A DNA stretch of 64,000 nt from CAYFZO01 sp964347615 (GTDB lineage Bacteria > Pseudomonadota > Gammaproteobacteria > Poriferisulfidales > Oxydemutatoraceae), in the NCBI GenBank assembly GCA_964347615.1, contig CAYFZO010000002.1, positions 62,001-126,000 on the forward strand, given 5' to 3'. Position 1 is the stretch's first letter, and the number at the start of each line of letters is the position of its first letter. The notes beneath the pieces were generated by a model. It had not been told where the DNA came from. It did not search any database and saw only the letters and a program-made list of their open reading frames with translations. Positions 55,562 to 63,241 of the stretch are shown in pieces. The position numbers and the translations under genes were made by a program.

Positions 55562-56902
55562 TCAGCGGGAAACCCTTCCGATCGCGCCTCTTCTTTGCGA
55601 CTTGAGGTTCGCTTTCTTCAACAAGCCCTCGTATTGGTGCGACAACACGTAGGACTGCACTTGCGCCATGAAGTCCATGATGACGATGACGATAATCAGC
55701 AACGAGGTGCCGCCGAAATAAAAGGGGACGTTCCACGACAAGATCAAGAACTCCGGCAGCAGGCACACCAGCGTGATGTAAATCGCGCCGACCGCGGTCA
55801 GGCGGCTGATGATGCTGTCTATGTAGCGCGCGGTTTGCTCGCCCGGGCGGATGCCGGGAATGAAAGCGCCGCCGCGCTTGAGGTTGTCCGCGGTGTCGCG
55901 CGCGTCGAACACGATCGCGGTGTAGAAAAAGCAGAAAAATATAATCGCCAGAGCGTAAAAAACGATGTAGAGGGGTTGCCCCGGCGACAACGCGGTCGCA
56001 AAACCGCCGAGCCACCCCAAGCCTTCGGCGTTGCCGAACCACTGCCCCAGCGTCGCCGGAAACAAGATGATGCTCGACGCAAAGATCGGCGGGATGACGC
56101 CGGCCATGTTCAGCTTGAGCGGCAAGTGGCTCGATTGCGCCGCGTACATGCCGCGCTGGCGGCGCGCGTAATTGACGGTGACCCGCCGCTGCCCCCTTTC
56201 GACGAACACCACGAAACCCGTCACCGCGATGCTCAGGGCGAACAGGAGCATCACCAGCGCCACCGACAATTCGCCGGTGTTGGCCAGTCCCAGGGTGCCG
56301 CCCGCGGCGGCAGGCAGACCGGCGACGATGCCGGCAAAGATGATGATCGAGATACCGTTGCCGATGCCGCGCTCGTTGATCTGCTCACCGAGCCACATCA
56401 GGAACATGGTGCCGGTCACCAGCGACACCGCGACGACGAAGATGAAGCCCGCACCCGCGACAAACGCAACGCCCTGGGTCTGCAAGGCGATGCCGACGCC
56501 GATCGCCTGAAAGGTCGCAAGCAGCACCGTGCCGTAACGGGTGTACTGCATGATGACGCGACGCCCGCGTTCGCCTTCCTTCTTCAGCTCCTTCAGCGAA
56601 GGCACCACCACGGTCATCAACTGCATGATGATCGACGCGGAGATGTACGGCATCACGCCGAGCGCAAACAAGCTCAGCCGTTCGAGCGCGCCGCCGGAAA
56701 ACATGTTGAACAGATCGAGTATCGTGCCGCTGTTCTGGTCGAAGAACTGCGCCATCGCTTCAGGGTTGATTCCCGGCGCGGGAATGAAACTGCCGATGCG
56801 GTAGATGACGAGCACCATCAGCACGAAACCGATGCGCTTGCGCAACTCGCCGACGCGGTTCACTTTCGCCAGCGCGGCAAGCCCTTGCGGCGTCGTCGAC
56901 AT
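55562..56902 (-). CDS. secY: Protein translocase subunit SecY
   Basis: Channel of the Sec translocon, 446 aa, ten hydrophobic segments. Family blocks are GIMPYISASIIMQL-like (GVMPYISASIIMQL), YTRYGTVLLA and the C-terminal SHQYEGLLKKANLK. The start overlaps the rplO stop by 1 bp (TGATG), so secY is coupled to the spc operon. Confidence 0.98.
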   Translation of the reverse strand: MSTTPQGLAALAKVNRVGELRKRIGFVLMVLVIYRIGSFIPAPGINPEAMAQFFDQNSGTILDLFNMFSGGALERLSLFALGVMPYISASIIMQLMTVVVPSLKELKKEGERGRRVIMQYTRYGTVLLATFQAIGVGIALQTQGVAFVAGAGFIFVVAVSLVTGTMFLMWLGEQINERGIGNGISIIIFAGIVAGLPAAAGGTLGLANTGELSVALVMLLFALSIAVTGFVVFVERGQRRVTVNYARRQRGMYAAQSSHLPLKLNMAGVIPPIFASSIILFPATLGQWFGNAEGLGWLGGFATALSPGQPLYIVFYALAIIFFCFFYTAIVFDARDTADNLKRGGAFIPGIRPGEQTARYIDSIISRLTAVGAIYITLVCLLPEFLILSWNVPFYFGGTSLLIIVIVIMDFMAQVQSYVLSHQYEGLLKKANLKSQRRGAIGRVSR

Positions 56903-57363
56903 CAGCCCGTACCTCCCTGTTCGGTTTCGATCCTGCCGCCGGCGCTTTCGATCGCTTTCGCCGCGCCCGCGGTGACGGCCAGCCCCCTGAGGGTAACCGG
57001 CTTGGTGATCTCGCCCGACAGAATCACCTTGATTCGCTTGGCCGTAGCGGGAACGAGCTTGGCCTTGCGCAGCGCCGCCGCGTCAATCACCGCGTCCTCG
57101 ACCTGCGCCAGCTCGCGCAACCGCACCTCGGCGCTCAGCCCGGCACGCGGCGAACGAAAGCCGACTTTCGGCAAGCGCCGCTGCAACGGCATCTGTCCGC
57201 CTTCGAAACCGACGCGGGGCTTGCCGCCGGCGCGAGAACGCTGTCCTTTGTGCCCGCGCCCGCAGGTCTTGCCGACCCCCGAGCCGTTGCCGCGCCCGAC
57301 GCGGCGGCGCGAGGTACGGCTGCCGGCGGCGGGCTTCAGCGAATTCAGCTTCAACTCAGGCAT
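56902..57363 (-). CDS. rplO: 50S ribosomal protein L15
   Basis: Large-subunit protein, 153 aa, with the Gly/Arg-rich N-terminus (RRVGRGNGSGVGKTCGRGHK) and FEGGQMPLQRRLPKVGF. The start overlaps the rpmD stop by 8 bp. Confidence 0.97.
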   Translation of the reverse strand: MPELKLNSLKPAAGSRTSRRRVGRGNGSGVGKTCGRGHKGQRSRAGGKPRVGFEGGQMPLQRRLPKVGFRSPRAGLSAEVRLRELAQVEDAVIDAAALRKAKLVPATAKRIKVILSGEITKPVTLRGLAVTAGAAKAIESAGGRIETEQGGTG

Positions 57364-57538
57364 CTTCGACTTCCAGCATGTAGCGCACTTTGTTGATCAT
57401 GCCCCGGTTCTGGGGCGTGTCCTCGACCACGACCGAGTGATGCGGCCGGCGAATCCCGAGTCCCCTGACGCAGGCTTGGTGGGTGCGCAACCTGCCGTTC
57501 AAGCTGCGCACCAAGGTAACTTTGAGTCGTCCTGCCAT
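57356..57538 (-). CDS. rpmD: 50S ribosomal protein L30
   Basis: A 60-aa protein, MAGRLKVTLVRS to YMLEVEDA, matching the short bacterial L30. The start at 57538 was preferred over the in-frame start at 57559 from family length. It lies 17 bp after rpsE. Confidence 0.96.
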   Translation of the reverse strand: MAGRLKVTLVRSLNGRLRTHQACVRGLGIRRPHHSVVVEDTPQNRGMINKVRYMLEVEDA

Positions 57539-57555
57539 GATTGCACCGCCCGAGG

Positions 57556-58065
57556 TCAACCGGTGAAGACTTCCTTGACCTGCTTGCCGCGCTTGGCCGC
57601 AACCTGCTTCGGCGATTGCATCTGAGACAAGCCTTTGAACGTCGCGCGCACCACGTTGATCGAGTTGCGCGAACCGATGCTTTTGGCCAGAACGTCCTTG
57701 ACGCCGAGCACTTCAAACACCGCGCGCATCGGGCCGCCGGCGATGATGCCGGTACCGGGGGAAGCCGGCTGGATGAACACCTTGGCGGCGCCGTGCCGAC
57801 TGGTGATCGGATAATAGAACGTGCCGTCGCGCAACGGCACCTCGATCATCTTCTTGCGCGCCGCCTCCATGGCTTTCTGGATCGCCGGCGGCACTTCGCG
57901 GGCTTTGCCGTAGCCGAGACCCACCTTGCCCTCACCGTCGCCGACGACGGTCAGCGCGGTGAACCCGAACTGCCTGCCGCCCTTGATGACCTTGGCGACG
58001 CGGTTGACGGTTATCAGCTTCTCCAGATACCCGTCGGTCAACTCGGCTTTTTCTATGTTCGACAC
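57556..58065 (-). CDS. rpsE: 30S ribosomal protein S5
   Basis: Decoding-fidelity protein, 169 aa, with the double-stranded RNA-binding block (LITVNRVAKVIKGGRQFGF) and GLGYGKAREVPPAIQKAM. It lies 11 bp after rplR. Confidence 0.97.
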   Translation of the reverse strand: MSNIEKAELTDGYLEKLITVNRVAKVIKGGRQFGFTALTVVGDGEGKVGLGYGKAREVPPAIQKAMEAARKKMIEVPLRDGTFYYPITSRHGAAKVFIQPASPGTGIIAGGPMRAVFEVLGVKDVLAKSIGSRNSINVVRATFKGLSQMQSPKQVAAKRGKQVKEVFTG

Positions 58066-58076
58066 AAGCCCCTCCT

Positions 58077-58436
58077 TCAGAACTTCAAGCCGTTGGCGCG
58101 CGCGGCTTCGGCCAGCGCCTTGACCCGTCCGTGATAACGAAAGCCGGAGCGGTCAAAACCGACTCGCTCGACGCCTTTCTCCAACGCCCGCTTGGCGATC
58201 GTCTCACCGACTTTCTCGGCGGCTTCGATCTTGCCGGGTTTCTTGAGCGCCTCCGCGAGCGCTTTCTCCAGCGTCGAAGCGCACGCCAACGTCGTGCCGC
58301 CGTCGGGCGCAATGACCTGAGCGTAGATGTGCCGCGGCGTGCGGTTGACGCACAAGCGGTGAACCTTCAGCTCGGACGCGCCCGAACGCATCTTGCGCGC
58401 GCGCCTCAGCCGGGTGTTTTTCTTGTCCAGCTTCAT
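58077..58436 (-). CDS. rplR: 50S ribosomal protein L18
   Basis: 5S rRNA-binding protein, 119 aa, MKLDKKNTRLRRARKMR to GRVKALAEAARANGLKF. The ATG overlaps the rplF TAA by 1 bp (TAATG). Confidence 0.97.
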   Translation of the reverse strand: MKLDKKNTRLRRARKMRSGASELKVHRLCVNRTPRHIYAQVIAPDGGTTLACASTLEKALAEALKKPGKIEAAEKVGETIAKRALEKGVERVGFDRSGFRYHGRVKALAEAARANGLKF

Positions 58437-58963
58437 TACTTCTTCTTGCCTTCCTTGCGCAGCAGCCGCTCGTCCGCGTAGCGAACGCCCTTGCCCTTGT
58501 ACGGCTCGGGGGGGCGAAAGGCGCGGATCTCGGAAGCGGCCTGACCGACCACCTGCTTGTCGACGCCCTTGAGAACGACCTCGGTCTGACTCGGCGTCTC
58601 GGCTTTCACCTCATCGGGCAGACGGTAGGTAATCGAATGCGAGTGGCCGAGCTGCAAGTGGAGTGCCCTGCCTTTCAGCTGCGCGCGGTAACCGACGCCC
58701 TGCAATATCAGCCTCTTCTCGAACCCCTTGGTCACGCCGATGATCATGTTCACCAGCGCCGCCCGCACCGTTCCGGCCAAAGCCTTCGCGTCCGGCTCGC
58801 GCGCGCGAAACGAGAGCGAGTTCCCTTCCCGCAGGCATTCGACGTGCTTGTGCAGCGGCAACGTTATTTCACCGTTCGGCCCCTTCAAGTGCAAATCGTC
58901 GTCCGAAATTCGCAGCTTGACGCCGGCGGGTATTTCAATCGGTTTTTCAGAAGATCTGGTCAT
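58436..58963 (-). CDS. rplF: 50S ribosomal protein L6
   Basis: Two-domain large-subunit protein, 175 aa, with PIEIPAGVKLRISDDDLHLK and the C-terminal RPPEPYKGKGVRYADE. The start MTRSSEKP at 58963 was chosen over 58990, since the upstream nine residues overlap the rpsH stop. Confidence 0.96.
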   Translation of the reverse strand: MTRSSEKPIEIPAGVKLRISDDDLHLKGPNGEITLPLHKHVECLREGNSLSFRAREPDAKALAGTVRAALVNMIIGVTKGFEKRLILQGVGYRAQLKGRALHLQLGHSHSITYRLPDEVKAETPSQTEVVLKGVDKQVVGQAASEIRAFRPPEPYKGKGVRYADERLLRKEGKKK

Positions 58964-58974
58964 TTTCCTGTCCT

Positions 58975-59370
58975 CTACTCGATGACGCACAAGACTTCGC
59001 CGCCCTGGCGTTTTTCGCGGGCTTCGCGGTCGCTCATCACGCCCTGCGGCGTTGAAATCACCGCGACTCCCATGCCGCCGAGCACCCTCGGCAGTTCGTC
59101 GGCACCGCGATAAACGCGCAAGCCCGGTCTGCTGACCCGCCTGATGCGCGCAATCACCGGCGTCTCGTCATGGTACTTCAGCTTGAACACCATCCGCGGC
59201 TTGCCGTCCTGCTCCTCGTTGCGGTAAGACTCGATGTAGCCTTCCCGCTGCAACACTTCGGCGATTGCGCCTTTCAGCCGCGAAGCGGGCATCGCCACTT
59301 CCTTGTCTCCGATCATCTGCGCGTTGCGGATGCGCGTCAGCATATCGGCTATTGGGTCGCTCATGCTCAC
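58975..59370 (-). CDS. rpsH: 30S ribosomal protein S8
   Basis: 16S rRNA-binding assembly protein, 131 aa, with SDPIADMLTRIRNAQ and the C-terminal GVAVISTPQGVMSDREARE. In E. coli S8 represses the spc operon by binding the rplE region. It lies 7 bp after rpsN. Confidence 0.97.
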   Translation of the reverse strand: MSMSDPIADMLTRIRNAQMIGDKEVAMPASRLKGAIAEVLQREGYIESYRNEEQDGKPRMVFKLKYHDETPVIARIRRVSRPGLRVYRGADELPRVLGGMGVAVISTPQGVMSDREAREKRQGGEVLCVIE

Positions 59371-59377
59371 GTCTTGT

Positions 59378-59683
59378 TCACCAACTCGCCTTGACCAGAC
59401 CGGGAACGTCTCCCGCCATCGCGTGCTCGCGCAGCTTGTTTCGCGCCAAGCCGAACTTGCGGTAATAGCCGCGCGGCCTGCCGGTCAATCGGCAACGGTT
59501 GCGCAAACGGCAGGGGCTCGCGTTGCGCGGCAGCTTTTGCAGCGCACTCACCGCTTCGGCGCGTTCCTCGGAGGAGCTCCGGGGATTGCGGATCAGCTCT
59601 TTCAGTTCGGCACGCTTGTTCTTGTATTTCGCAACCACTTTGGCGCGCTTGATTTCTCTCTGTACCATCGAAACCTTGGCCAT
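59378..59683 (-). CDS. rpsN: 30S ribosomal protein S14
   Basis: Head protein, 101 aa, the long zinc-independent form: no CxxC pairs. Conserved end: RNRCRLTGRPRGYYRKFGLA. It lies 3 bp after rplE. Confidence 0.97.
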   Translation of the reverse strand: MAKVSMVQREIKRAKVVAKYKNKRAELKELIRNPRSSSEERAEAVSALQKLPRNASPCRLRNRCRLTGRPRGYYRKFGLARNKLREHAMAGDVPGLVKASW

Positions 59684-59686
59684 GAC

Positions 59687-60250
59687 CTACCTCCTCGCTT
59701 GAAGCGGAAACTTGAACCCCTCAAGCAGCGCTCGCGCTTCTTCGTCGGTGGTCGCGGTGGTCGTCATCGTAACGTCGAGACCGCGCAGATGATCTATCTT
59801 GTCGTAATCGATCTCGGGAAAGACGATCTGTTCGCTGATGCCGAAGCTGTAGTTGCCGCGACCGTCGAAAGCCTTGTCGCTGAACCCGCGAAAGTCCCGG
59901 ATCCTGGGAATGGCAATCCTGATCAGGCGATCCAGGAACTCATACATGCGGTCGCGCCTGAGAGTCGCCTTGCAGCCGACCGGCCAGCCTTCGCGGACGC
60001 TGAACGCGGCGATCGACTTGCGCGCGCGCGTCACCACCGGCTTTTGCCCGCAGATCCTGGCCAGGTCGTCGAGCGCCGAAGCCATCACGTTCTTGTCGCG
60101 CGCGCCCTCGCCCAAGCCCATGTTGACCGTGATCTTGGTCAGGCGCGGCACCCGCATCGGATTCTTGAAACCGAGCCGTTTCATGACCTCCGGGGCGATG
60201 ACCTCACGGTACTCCTGCTGAAGCGCGGGCGTTGCGGAATCTTGTTTCAC
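59687..60250 (-). CDS. rplE: 50S ribosomal protein L5
   Basis: 5S rRNA-binding protein, 187 aa, with KNPMRVPRLTKITVNMGLGE and the C-terminal GLDVTMTTTATTDEEARALL. I placed the start at the GTG at 60250, which has GAGGAGG 7 bp upstream and gives nearly the family length. The upstream start at 60301 would overlap rplX by 34 bp and add atypical residues. Confidence 0.94.
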   Translation of the reverse strand: MKQDSATPALQQEYREVIAPEVMKRLGFKNPMRVPRLTKITVNMGLGEGARDKNVMASALDDLARICGQKPVVTRARKSIAAFSVREGWPVGCKATLRRDRMYEFLDRLIRIAIPRIRDFRGFSDKAFDGRGNYSFGISEQIVFPEIDYDKIDHLRGLDVTMTTTATTDEEARALLEGFKFPLQARR

Positions 60251-60267
60251 GTCGTTCCCTCCTCCGC

Positions 60268-60579
60268 TCAGTCTATCTTTTCGCCGCTGGACTTGAAGCA
60301 ACGGATTTTGCCGCCGTCGTCAAGCACCTTGAACCGGACGCGGTCGCCCTTGCCCGAAGTCGGGTTGAAGATCATCACGTTGGAAATATGCAACGGCTTT
60401 TCCTTCTCGATGATGCCTCCGGCCTCGCCCGTGTTCGGATTCGGGGTGACCGCTTTTTTCACGACGTTGACGTTGTCCACGGTCACTTTCTCACCTTGAA
60501 CCGCCGACACTTTCCCGCGGCGGCCTTTGTCCTTGCCGGCGATGACGATGACCTCGTCGCCTTTTTTGATTCGTTTCAC
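60268..60579 (-). CDS. rplX: 50S ribosomal protein L24
   Basis: Assembly-initiator protein with a KOW motif (KGDEVIVIAGKDKGRRGKVS), 103 aa. It lies 12 bp after rplN. Confidence 0.97.
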   Translation of the reverse strand: MKRIKKGDEVIVIAGKDKGRRGKVSAVQGEKVTVDNVNVVKKAVTPNPNTGEAGGIIEKEKPLHISNVMIFNPTSGKGDRVRFKVLDDGGKIRCFKSSGEKID

Positions 60580-60591
60580 GGCTCTTTTCCT

Positions 60592-60960
60592 TCATAACAC
60601 TTCGGGTGCAAGCGAAACGATCTTCATGAACCGCTCGCTCCTGAGTTCACGCGTGACGGGGCCGAAGATGCGGGTGCCGACCGGCTGCATCTGAGCGGTC
60701 AAGAGCACCGCCGCGTTGTCGTCGAAACGTATCAACGAGCCGTCGGGACGGCGCACGCCCTTCGCGGTGCGCACGACGATGGCGTTGTACACCTCGCCCT
60801 TCTTGACGCGCCCGCGCGGAATCGCGTCCTTGATGCTGACCTTGATGACGTCGCCGATGCCGGCGTAGCGCCGCCGCGACCCGCCCAGCACCTTGATGCA
60901 CTGCACCTTGCGCGCGCCGCTGTTGTCGGCCACGCCCAATACCGTTTGCATCTGTATCAT
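60592..60960 (-). CDS. rplN: 50S ribosomal protein L14
   Basis: Large-subunit protein, 122 aa, MIQMQTVLGVADNSGARKVQ to FMKIVSLAPEVL. It is the first gene of the classical spc operon, 24 bp after rpsQ. Confidence 0.98.
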   Translation of the reverse strand: MIQMQTVLGVADNSGARKVQCIKVLGGSRRRYAGIGDVIKVSIKDAIPRGRVKKGEVYNAIVVRTAKGVRRPDGSLIRFDDNAAVLLTAQMQPVGTRIFGPVTRELRSERFMKIVSLAPEVL

Positions 60961-60984
60961 CGCTCAAGCTCTCCGGAACCGCGG

Positions 60985-61287
60985 CTACTCGGCCTTCTCG
61001 ACGACGCGCGACAACTTCCACGCCTTGGTCTTGGAAAACGGCCGGCACGCAACGATCGAGACGACGTCGCCGACGCCGCATTCCTCGTTCTCGTCGTGCG
61101 CGTGCAGCTTGGTTGTGCGCGTCATGTACTTCCCGTACATCGGATGCTTGACCCGGCGACGAACCAGAACGGTGATGGTCTTGCTCATCTTCTTGCTGAT
61201 GACGCTGCCGATAATCGAACGTTCGCCCACGGCGTTCTCGGCGTTCTCGGCGTTCTCGGCGTTCTTGTTCACTGCGTCGTCACTCAC
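60985..61287 (-). CDS. rpsQ: 30S ribosomal protein S17 with a repetitive N-terminal extension
   Basis: Primary 16S rRNA-binding protein, 100 aa against a usual 84-88. The core begins at about residue 20 (VGERSIIGSVISKKMSKTIT). Before it lies an unusual MSDDAVNKNAENAENAENA, encoded by four 9-bp repeats. No alternative ATG lies closer to the core except deep within it, so the extension is probably translated. It lies 3 bp after rpmC. Confidence 0.95.
   Translation of the reverse strand: MSDDAVNKNAENAENAENAVGERSIIGSVISKKMSKTITVLVRRRVKHPMYGKYMTRTTKLHAHDENEECGVGDVVSIVACRPFSKTKAWKLSRVVEKAE
61232..61267 (-). repeat. Four 9-bp repeats within rpsQ
   Basis: gcgttctcg three times and gcgttcttg once, encoding repeated Asn-Ala-Glu units. 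The 9-bp period keeps the frame, so copy number could change without breaking the gene. Confidence 0.9.
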
Positions 61288-61290
61288 GGC

Positions 61291-61491
61291 TCATTCCTCC
61301 CCGGCAAGCGACTTTTCGTTGATGACCGTGAGTATCCGCGCGACGTCGCGGCGATTCCTCTTCAGGTGGTCGCTCTTGAACGTCTGCCCGGTACGCCCCT
61401 GCATACGCAGATTGAATTGTTGACGGCGCAGCTCCGCGAGCTGGTCGCGCAGCCCTTGAACGTCGTCGCTTCTGAGTTCCGAAGCTTTCAT
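61291..61491 (-). CDS. rpmC: 50S ribosomal protein L29
   Basis: A 66-aa helical protein (MKASELRSDDVQGLRDQLAE) near the tunnel exit. The ATG at 61491 overlaps the rplP TGA by 1 bp; a GTG one codon earlier is less likely. Confidence 0.96.
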   Translation of the reverse strand: MKASELRSDDVQGLRDQLAELRRQQFNLRMQGRTGQTFKSDHLKRNRRDVARILTVINEKSLAGEE

Positions 61492-61904
61492 CACATCAAC
61501 CCCCTGTGCGTGAACGTGGTCTTGACCGGCAATTTGGCCGCGGCCCTCCTGAACGCCTCACGCGCGACGCCTTCGTCAACGCCTTCCATTTCGTACAGCA
61601 TCCTGCCGGGTTGCACCAGCGCCACCCAGTACTCGACGTTGCCCTTGCCTTTGCCCTGGCGGACTTCGAGCGGCTTCTTGGTGATCGGCTTGTCCGGAAA
61701 GATACGGATCCAGATCTTGCCACCGCGCTTGATGTAACGGGTCATCGCGCGCCGCGCGGCTTCGATCTGGCGCGCGGTTATCCGCCCGCGCTCGACCGAC
61801 TTCAGGCCGAACTCGCCGAAGCTCACCTTGTTGCCGGTAAAAGCAAGCCCGCGATTCCTGCCCTTGTGGGTCTTCTTGTACTTTGTTTTCTTCGGTTGTA
61901 ACAT
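61491..61904 (-). CDS. rplP: 50S ribosomal protein L16
   Basis: Large-subunit protein contacting A-site tRNA, 137 aa, MLQPKKTKYKKTHKGRNRGL with RRAMTRYIKRGGKIWIRIFP. It lies 24 bp after rpsC. Confidence 0.98.
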   Translation of the reverse strand: MLQPKKTKYKKTHKGRNRGLAFTGNKVSFGEFGLKSVERGRITARQIEAARRAMTRYIKRGGKIWIRIFPDKPITKKPLEVRQGKGKGNVEYWVALVQPGRMLYEMEGVDEGVAREAFRRAAAKLPVKTTFTHRGLM

Positions 61905-61928
61905 CTTCGTAAGCTCGGGCGTCTGACC

Positions 61929-62609
61929 TCAGGACGCTTTCTTCGGGGCGCCAGGAACCGCTTGAGGCCCCGCGTCGTCGCTGCCGTCCTTGTAAATCCA
62001 GACCTTGACGCCGATAACCCCGTAAGTCGTGTTGGCTTCGGCCAAGCCGTAGTCGATATCGGCCGATAAGGTGTGCAACGGCACGCGACCTTCCCGGTAC
62101 CATTCGGTGCGTGCGATCTCGGCCCCGTTCAAACGCCCCGCAACGCAAATCTTGACGCCGGCGGCGCCGAGCCGCAGCGCGTTCTGCACCGCGCGCTTCA
62201 GCGCGCGACGGAACATAATCCGCCTCTCCAACTGCTGCGCGACGCTTTCGGCGACGAGGCGGGCGTCGATCTCGGGCTTCCTGATCTCCTCGATGTTGAT
62301 TCTCACGTCGTTGAGATTCAGTCCCATCTTGCGCGCGACGATGCGCCGCAACGCTTCGACGTCCTCGCCTTTCTTGCCGATCACGATGCCCGGGCGCGCG
62401 GTGTGAATAATGACGTGGGCCATGCGCGAAGGTCGCTTGATCTCTATGCGGCTGACCGAAGCCTGCGCCAGCTTCTTGCGCAGGTATTCGCGAACCGCGA
62501 TGTCGCTGTGCAATATGCTGGTGTAGTTGCTGCCTTCCGCGTACCATTTCGACGTCCACTCGGACGCAACCCCCAGCCTGAAACCCATCGGATGTACTTT
62601 CTGTCCCAT
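61929..62609 (-). CDS. rpsC: 30S ribosomal protein S3
   Basis: mRNA-entry-channel protein, 226 aa, beginning MGQKVHPMGFRLGV. The KH domain shows VIHTARPGIVIGKKGEDVEA (GxxG = GKKG). It lies 10 bp after rplV. Confidence 0.98.
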   Translation of the reverse strand: MGQKVHPMGFRLGVASEWTSKWYAEGSNYTSILHSDIAVREYLRKKLAQASVSRIEIKRPSRMAHVIIHTARPGIVIGKKGEDVEALRRIVARKMGLNLNDVRINIEEIRKPEIDARLVAESVAQQLERRIMFRRALKRAVQNALRLGAAGVKICVAGRLNGAEIARTEWYREGRVPLHTLSADIDYGLAEANTTYGVIGVKVWIYKDGSDDAGPQAVPGAPKKAS

Positions 62610-62619
62610 CTCCTCCTCC

Positions 62620-62952
62620 CTATTCGTCGGTGACGACCAAGCTGACGTTGCTGGTTCTCTTCATGACGTCGGAGGCGTGTCCCCGCGCGCGCGCCTTGTA
62701 ACGCTTGTAGGTCGGCCCCTGGTCGACGCAGATGCGGCTGACCCTGAGTTCGTCCACGTCGGCGCCGTGGTTGTGTTCGGCGTTCGCCAACGCCGACTCA
62801 AGCAGTTTCCTGATCAAGAAAGCGCCTTTCTTGCTGCTGAACTCAAGCACTTCCAAGGCGTCGCCGACCCCGAGTCCGCGCACCTGGTCGGCAACCAGCC
62901 GGCACTTCTGCGGCGATATGCGGGCTGCCCTCAATTTAGCCGACGTTTCCAT
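62620..62952 (-). CDS. rplV: 50S ribosomal protein L22
   Basis: Tunnel-lining protein, 110 aa, with METSAKLRAARISPQKCRLV and a conserved end RTSNVSLVVTDE. The ATG at 62952 overlaps the rpsS TGA by 1 bp. Confidence 0.97.
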   Translation of the reverse strand: METSAKLRAARISPQKCRLVADQVRGLGVGDALEVLEFSSKKGAFLIRKLLESALANAEHNHGADVDELRVSRICVDQGPTYKRYKARARGHASDVMKRTSNVSLVVTDE

Positions 62953-63230
62953 CACACCGTCTTCGCCTTGCGATCCCCGGAATGCATCTTGAACGTACGG
63001 GTCAACGCGAATTCACCCAACTTGTGACCCACCATGTTTTCGGAAATGAAAACCGGCACGTGGTTGCGTCCGTTGTGCACCGCAATCGTCAGCCCCACCA
63101 TCTCGGGCACGATCATCGAACGGCGCGACCAGGTCTTGATCGGGCGCTTGTCCCTTCTTTCCGAAGCCTGCAACACCTTCTTCATCAGGTGGTCGTCGAC
63201 AAAAGGGCCTTTTCTAAGGGAACGCGGCAT
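62952..63230 (-). CDS. rpsS: 30S ribosomal protein S19
   Basis: Head protein, 92 aa, MPRSLRKGPFVDDHLMKKV to FKMHSGDRKAKTV. The start at 63230 fits the family exactly; the longer open frame upstream lies inside rplB. Confidence 0.98.
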   Translation of the reverse strand: MPRSLRKGPFVDDHLMKKVLQASERRDKRPIKTWSRRSMIVPEMVGLTIAVHNGRNHVPVFISENMVGHKLGEFALTRTFKMHSGDRKAKTV

Positions 63231-63241
63231 CACTTCCTCCG

